NCBI GenBank assembly: GCA_035509415.1
Contig: DATJLQ010000048.1
Coordinates: 1 to 12,469 of the forward strand
Direction: 5' to 3'
DNA length: 12,469 bases
Origin: DATJLQ01 sp035509415
GTDB taxonomy: Bacteria; Pseudomonadota; Alphaproteobacteria; JACZXZ01
In this document: piece after piece, positions 8,170 through 12,469 of the stretch
Layout: each line of letters opens with the position of its first letter
Numbering within the stretch: the stretch's first letter is position 1
Position numbers and translations under genes: made by a program
The notes under the pieces: model-generated
What the model was told of the DNA's origin: nothing
Databases searched by the model: none
What the model saw: only the letters and a program-made list of their open reading frames with translations

Positions 8170-8526
8170 ATGGGACCGAATTCGAAGCCCGGCAGCTGCC
8201 CGATGGACAGTCTGCTCCGCACCCTGATGGGGCCGTGGACCACCTACATTCTCTGGATCCTGCGTAGCGAGGGGCCGCAGCGCTTCGGCGCCTTGAAGCG
8301 CAAGGTCGAGGGGATTTCGGCCAAGGTGCTGACCGAGCGGCTGCGCTCGCTCGAGGGTGCGGGCCTGGTCGCGCGCCATTACGAGCCGACCATCCCGCCC
8401 CAGGTGACCTATTCGCTCGCGGCACGCGGCCAGCAGCTTTCGCCCGCCCTCGACCTTCTCGGCAAGATCGCCCTCGATTGGGCGGCCGAGGATCAGGCGA
8501 CGCCGAAGCCGGCGGCCGCGGAGTAG
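8170..8526 (+). CDS. HxlR-family transcriptional regulator with N-terminal sensor-type cysteine
   Basis: A 118-residue winged helix-turn-helix protein of the HxlR/MarR-like family. The opening CPMDSLLRTLMGPWTTYIL (from C10) is the family signature Cys-Pro...Leu-x-Gly-x-Trp-Thr. RFGALKRKVEGISAKVLTER (about 38-57) is the recognition-helix region, and LEGAGLVARHYEPTIPPQVTYSL (about 61-83) forms the wing. In relatives such as YodB and HypR the single conserved cysteine senses diamide, quinones or hypochlorite; C10 is the only cysteine here. The ATG at 8170 follows GGGAAGGGAG; an upstream in-frame ATG at 8095 has no ribosome site and would sit almost on the predicted transcription start. Divergent from the quinone-reductase-like gene, it most likely represses that gene and itself. 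The last few residues are an Ala/Pro/Lys tail. The stop is 4 bases from the stop of the opposing RND gene. Confidence 0.93.
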   Translation: MGPNSKPGSCPMDSLLRTLMGPWTTYILWILRSEGPQRFGALKRKVEGISAKVLTERLRSLEGAGLVARHYEPTIPPQVTYSLAARGQQLSPALDLLGKIALDWAAEDQATPKPAAAE

Positions 8527-8530
8527 CGCC

Positions 8531-11500
8531 TCACTCGGCCGGCCGGCCCGAGGGTGCTGGGGCTGCCGCGTCGGCCGCGCGCCGGTGCGCATGGTCGGTC
8601 CCGATCATGAGATAGACCGCCGGCACGACGAAGAGGGTGAACAGCGTCCCGATCGCGATGCCGCTCGCGATCACCAGCCCCATGTCGAAGCGCGACACCG
8701 CCCCCGCCCCGGTCGCGACGATGAGCGGCACCACGCCCAGCACCATCGCCGCCGTCGTCATCAGGATGGGCCGGAGCCGGATCGAGGCCGCCTCCTCGAT
8801 CGCCTCGCGCTTCGACTTGCCCTGCTCCTGGAGCGCGTTCGCGAACTCGACGATCAGGATGCCGTGCTTGCTGATGAGGCCCATGAGGGTCACGAGCCCG
8901 ACCTCGGTGTAGATGTTGATCGAGGCGCCGCCGACGCCGAGGCTGATGAAGGCGAGCGCCCCCGCGATCGACATCGGCACCGAGACGAGGATGATGAAGG
9001 GATCGCGGAAGCTCTCGAAGAGGGCCGCGAGCGAGAGGAAGATGATGATGAGCGCGAAGGCGAAGGTCGTGAAGAAGCCGCCCTTCTCCTGCTCGTACTG
9101 GCGCGCGAGCCCGCCATAATCGATCGAGTAGCCTTCGGGCAGCGTGCGCTTCGCGAGGCTGGTGAGGTAGTCGAGCGCGTCGCCCAGCGCCACCCCGGGC
9201 ATGGCGACACCCTGGATGGTCGCGGCATTGAGCTGCTGGAAGTGGTTGAGCGATTCCGGCACGGTCTCGGTCTCGATGTGCACGACGGTCGAGAGCGGCA
9301 CCATGGTTCCGTCCGCCGCGCGGACGTAATAGTCGAGGAGCTGGCTCGGATTGAGCCGGTCGACCTGGAGCACCTGGGGGATCACCTTGTAGGAGCGGCC
9401 CTCGAGGCTGAAATAGTTGACGTAGCCGCCGCCCAGCATGGCGCCGAGCGCCGAGCCCACGTCGCTCATCTTGAGGCCGAGCTGGGACGCCTTGTCGCGG
9501 TCGATGACGACCGTCGATTGGGGCTGGTCGATCTTCAAATCGTTGTCGAGGAAGATGAACAGGCCGCTCTTGACCGCGTCGGCGAGGAACTGCTGCGAGA
9601 CGTCGTAGAGGCGCGAGAAGGGCTGGGTCGTCTCGATCACGAACTGGATCGGGAGGCCGAAGCTGCCCGGGAGCGGCGGCGGCTGGAACGCGACCGCACG
9701 GATGCCCGCGATGTGGTTGAGCTGGCCCTGGAGGATCGGCTGCAGCTCGTTGGTCGTGCGCGTGCGCTCGTCCCAGGGCGTCAGCACCATGCCCGCGAGG
9801 TTCTGGCCCGGCGAGCTGATCTGGAACACGTGATCGGTCTCGGGATGGGTCTTGAACACGTCGAAGACCTGGCGCGCATAGAGAAGCTTCTGCGCGAGCG
9901 TGGCGTCGGGCGCGGGGGTCGAGGAGACGATCACGACCCCCTGGTCCTCCTGGGGCGCCAATTCGCTCTTGGAGCCGGTGAAGAGGAAATAGATGCTGCC
10001 CAACACGACCACGGCGAACACCGCCGTGACCGGCAAATAGTTGAGGCTGCCATGGAGGTTGCGCCGGTAAAGCTGGCGCAGCCGGTCGAAGGTACGGTCG
10101 ATGAACTCGGTAAGCCGCACTTCCCAGCCGTGGCTGTCGTCGCGGTGCTTCAGGAGCCTGGAGCACATCATGGGCGAGAGGGTGAGCGCGATGATCGCCG
10201 ACACCGTGACCGCGCCCACGAGGGTGAAGGCGAACTCGGTGAAAAGCGCTCCCGTAAGGCCCTTCTGGAACCCGATCGGGACGTAGACCGCGATCAGCAC
10301 CACGGTCATCGCGACGATCGGCCCGCCCAGCTCGCGCGCGGCCTGGATCGCGGCGTCGACCGGATTCATGCCGTCGTCCAAGTGCCGGTTCACGTTCTCG
10401 ACCACGATGATCGCGTCGTCGACCACGAGGCCGATCGCGAGCACGAGGGCGAGGAGCGTGAGCAGATTGATCGAGAATCCGAAGATCAGCATCATCGTGA
10501 AGGTGCCGATCAGCGAGAGCGGAATCGCGACGGTCGGAATCAGCACCGAGCGCGGCGTGCCGAGGAAGATGAACACGACCAGGATGACGATGAGCAGCGC
10601 CTCGATCAGCGTGTGCTCCACTTCGGCGATCGAGCTGTCGACGAACTTGGTCGAATCGTAGACGATCTGGCCCTCGAGCCCGTGCGGCAGCTGGGACTGG
10701 ATCGAGGGGAACACCTTGCGCACGCCTTGGATCACGTCGAGCAGGTTGGCCGAGGGTGCGACCTGGATGCCGATATAGACCGCCTTCTTGCCGTCGAAGC
10801 CGACCTGGGATTCGTAGTTGTCGGCGCCGAGGGTCACGTTGGCGACGTCCTTCAGGCGCACGATGGCGCCGCCCGACTGCTTGATCACCAGGTTGCGGAA
10901 CTCGTCGAGCGAATGGAGGCTGGTGGAGGCGGTCAGGTTCACCTGCACCATCTCGCCCTTGGTGTTGCCGAGGCCGGAGATGTAGTTGTTGGCGGCGAGC
11001 GCCTGGCTCACGTCGGTCGCGGTGAGGCCGTAGGCGGCGAGCTTCTTCGGGTCGAGCCAGGCGCGCAACGCGAAATTCTGCCCGCCCAGGATCTCCGCCG
11101 TCTGGACGCCCGGGATCGCCTGCAGCTTCGGCTGCACCACGCGCACGAGATAGTCGGTCACCTGGTTGGGTGCCAGCACGTCGCTCTTGAAGCCGATATA
11201 CATGGCATCGAAGGTCTGGCCGACCTTGATGGTGAGCACCGGCTGCTGGGTGCCCGCGGGAAGCTGGTTCAGGACCGAGTTGACCTTGGTGTTGATCTCG
11301 GTGAGTGCGGTGTCGGGATCGTAATTGAGGCGCAGATTGACCGTGATCGTGCTGGTGCCGCTTTGGCTGATCGACGTCATGTCGTCGATGCCGTTCGCCT
11401 GGGCGATCGCGTTCTCGAGCGGCGTCGTGATGAATCCCGCGACCGCGTCGGCGTCGGCGCCGTAATAGGTCGTGGTCACGGTCACCACCGCGTTCTCGGT

Positions 11501-11617
11501 CTTGGGGAACTCGTAGATCGCGAGCGAGCCCGCGGCGCGCAGCCCGAGCACCAGGATCAAGAGGCTCACGACGGTCGCGAGCACCGGGCGGCGGATGAAG
11601 ATGTCGGTGAATTTCAT
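8531..11617 (-). CDS. RND (HAE-1 type) multidrug efflux permease, inner membrane
   Basis: Proton-driven inner-membrane pump of 1028 residues, the normal length for AcrB/MexB/MdtB-like proteins. It starts MKFTDIFIRRPVLATVVSLL, the usual cytoplasmic amphipathic helix plus first membrane span. Two large periplasmic loops (about 33-335 and 560-865) alternate with two blocks of membrane helices (about 336-490 plus 530-550, and 866-1010). The proton relay is intact: D400 and D401 in LAIGLVVDDAIIVVENVN on helix 4, and the helix-10 lysine at about K917 in LMGLISKHGILIVEF. FFTTFAFALIIIFLSLAALFESF-type and LAPQEDQG motifs support the HAE-1 subfamily. The last 18 residues form an Ala/Pro-rich cytoplasmic tail. 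It lies 28 bases after the adaptor gene, with AGGAGG upstream, so the two are co-transcribed. Substrates cannot be predicted. No outer-membrane channel gene follows before hxlR, so the pump probably uses a TolC-like protein encoded elsewhere or upstream of the window. Confidence 0.96.
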   Translation of the reverse strand: MKFTDIFIRRPVLATVVSLLILVLGLRAAGSLAIYEFPKTENAVVTVTTTYYGADADAVAGFITTPLENAIAQANGIDDMTSISQSGTSTITVNLRLNYDPDTALTEINTKVNSVLNQLPAGTQQPVLTIKVGQTFDAMYIGFKSDVLAPNQVTDYLVRVVQPKLQAIPGVQTAEILGGQNFALRAWLDPKKLAAYGLTATDVSQALAANNYISGLGNTKGEMVQVNLTASTSLHSLDEFRNLVIKQSGGAIVRLKDVANVTLGADNYESQVGFDGKKAVYIGIQVAPSANLLDVIQGVRKVFPSIQSQLPHGLEGQIVYDSTKFVDSSIAEVEHTLIEALLIVILVVFIFLGTPRSVLIPTVAIPLSLIGTFTMMLIFGFSINLLTLLALVLAIGLVVDDAIIVVENVNRHLDDGMNPVDAAIQAARELGGPIVAMTVVLIAVYVPIGFQKGLTGALFTEFAFTLVGAVTVSAIIALTLSPMMCSRLLKHRDDSHGWEVRLTEFIDRTFDRLRQLYRRNLHGSLNYLPVTAVFAVVVLGSIYFLFTGSKSELAPQEDQGVVIVSSTPAPDATLAQKLLYARQVFDVFKTHPETDHVFQISSPGQNLAGMVLTPWDERTRTTNELQPILQGQLNHIAGIRAVAFQPPPLPGSFGLPIQFVIETTQPFSRLYDVSQQFLADAVKSGLFIFLDNDLKIDQPQSTVVIDRDKASQLGLKMSDVGSALGAMLGGGYVNYFSLEGRSYKVIPQVLQVDRLNPSQLLDYYVRAADGTMVPLSTVVHIETETVPESLNHFQQLNAATIQGVAMPGVALGDALDYLTSLAKRTLPEGYSIDYGGLARQYEQEKGGFFTTFAFALIIIFLSLAALFESFRDPFIILVSVPMSIAGALAFISLGVGGASINIYTEVGLVTLMGLISKHGILIVEFANALQEQGKSKREAIEEAASIRLRPILMTTAAMVLGVVPLIVATGAGAVSRFDMGLVIASGIAIGTLFTLFVVPAVYLMIGTDHAHRRAADAAAPAPSGRPAE

Positions 11618-11645
11618 GGCCTGGCCTTCCCCTCCTTGCGACCGC

Positions 11646-12469
11646 TCACTGCTCTTGCGGCGTCGGATGGGGATTGTTGGGAGGCTCGACCGAGTTGTTG
11701 ATCGCGACCGGCGCGCCGTTGCGGAGCTTGCCCTGCCCCGCGCTCACGATCGTCGCGCCCGGCTCGACGCCCTTGAGGATCGCGACCTGGTCGCCGCGCG
11801 TGGGCCCGACGGTGACGAAGGTCTGGTGCGCCTCGAGCGTCGCCTTGCCGTCGGGACCCTTCTTCCCCGGCTCGACGAGGTAGACCGTGTCGCCGTAGGG
11901 ATTGTAGGCGATCGCGGTCTGGGGCAGCGTCACGTAATGCTCGACCGCGCCGGTGTCGATCTCGACCGTCGCGTACATGCCGGGCAGGAGCCGGTGGTCC
12001 GGATTCTTCAGGAGCGCGCGCACCTGGACGTTGCGCGTGCCGGTGTCGACCTTGGGGTTGACCGCGAAGATCGTGCCCGCGAAGGCGACGCCCGGGAACG
12101 CGTCCACGTGCGCGACCACGGCCTGGCCCGGCTTGATGCTGTCGATCGACTGCTGGGGCAGGTAGAAATCGACGAACAGCGGATCGAGCGCCTGGAGCGT
12201 CACGATCGTGGTGCCGGCCGCGAGATACTGGCCGAGATCGACCTGGCGGATGCCGAGATGGCCCGCGAACGGCGCCTTGAGGACGGTCTTGTCGATGACC
12301 GCCTTCTGCTCGTCGACCTGCGCCTCGGCGTTCTTGAGGTTGGCGGCGTCGGTGTCGATCGTCGCCTGGCTCACCGCTTGCGCCTTGAACTGGCGCTGGT
12401 CGCGCTGATAGGTGATCTGGGCGAGGTTCGCGACCGCCTCGAGCGAATGGAGCTTCGCGACGTCGTCCT
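11646..12469 (-). CDS. RND efflux periplasmic adaptor (membrane fusion protein), 5' end cut off
   Basis: AcrA/MexA-family adaptor linking the RND pump to an outer-membrane channel. The frame is open to the right edge, so the start, signal peptide or lipid anchor and first lipoyl half lie outside; 273 residues are visible. The visible part begins in the coiled-coil hairpin (DDVAKLHSLEAVANLAQ through NAEAQVDEQKAVIDKTVL). It continues with the second lipoyl half (LKAPFAGHLGIRQVDLGQYL), the beta-barrel (DPLFVDFYLPQQSIDSIKPG, HRLLPGMYATVEID) and the membrane-proximal domain (VTLPQTAIAYNPYGDTVYLV, VGPTRGDQVAILKGVEPGATIV). An in-frame GTG at 12374 is internal to the hairpin and not a credible start. 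The C-terminus is a Pro/Asn-rich tail (EPPNNPHPTPQEQ). It directly precedes the RND permease on the same strand, the standard adaptor-pump order. Confidence 0.93.
   Translation of the reverse strand, partial: DDVAKLHSLEAVANLAQITYQRDQRQFKAQAVSQATIDTDAANLKNAEAQVDEQKAVIDKTVLKAPFAGHLGIRQVDLGQYLAAGTTIVTLQALDPLFVDFYLPQQSIDSIKPGQAVVAHVDAFPGVAFAGTIFAVNPKVDTGTRNVQVRALLKNPDHRLLPGMYATVEIDTGAVEHYVTLPQTAIAYNPYGDTVYLVEPGKKGPDGKATLEAHQTFVTVGPTRGDQVAILKGVEPGATIVSAGQGKLRNGAPVAINNSVEPPNNPHPTPQEQ

Noticed and set aside
8585..11701. Plus-strand frame of over 1000 codons opposite the RND gene
   Set aside because: Highly charged Arg/Asp/Glu/His-rich translation with no domain, mirroring the hydrophobic codons of the pump; a strand-symmetry artefact.

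Overview
The window is GC-rich, densely packed bacterial DNA with short intergenic gaps, frequent 1-15 base start/stop overlaps and Shine-Dalgarno-led genes. Gene content and order (a soluble fdsGBA-fdhD-fdsD formate dehydrogenase cluster with a LysR regulator, a flavodoxin-like quinone reductase/HxlR pair and an RND efflux pump) suggest a proteobacterium, most likely an alphaproteobacterium. I cannot place it more finely from the sequence.

Region 1 (1-6031, minus strand) is an almost complete operon for the cytosolic, molybdenum-dependent, NAD+-reducing formate dehydrogenase. Read from right to left it is fdsG, fdsB, fdsA, fdhD (called fdsC in some species) and fdsD, the last cut by the left edge. 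FdsA oxidises formate to CO2. Electrons pass through a chain of Fe-S clusters in FdsA, FdsB and FdsG to FMN and NAD+ on FdsB. FdhD and FdsD serve cofactor sulfuration and assembly. The genes overlap by 4 bases (GTGA at fdsG/fdsB, ATGA at fdhD/fdsD), by 14 bases (fdsA/fdhD), or are 15 bases apart (fdsB/fdsA), so they are probably translationally coupled.

Region 2 (6032-7310) holds the operon's control unit. A LysR-type regulator (probable FdsR) lies upstream on the same strand. The same 21-bp dyad, TCGATAG-N7-CTATCGA, occurs exactly twice: once before fdsG and once before the regulator. In the regulator's promoter it covers a good -35 box. Before fdsG it sits roughly 64 bp upstream of a predicted start site. 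This arrangement predicts autorepression together with formate-dependent activation of fds, and is the most interesting non-coding signal here.

Region 3 (7316-8526) is a divergent pair: a WrbA/NQO-type flavoprotein (minus strand, followed by a hairpin terminator) and an HxlR regulator with the conserved N-terminal cysteine (plus strand). They share an AT-richer control region with repeated AAGTA/ACTTA elements. It looks like a small thiol- or quinone-stress response module.

Region 4 (8531-12469, minus strand) is a tripartite efflux system: a periplasmic adaptor (5' end cut by the right edge) followed by a full-length HAE-1 RND permease. The permease gene converges on hxlR with only 4 bases between the stop codons. 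No outer-membrane channel is in the window. I found no RNA genes, insertion sequences, CRISPR arrays or phage genes. Nothing in the window looks like a wholly new protein system; the points of interest are regulatory.
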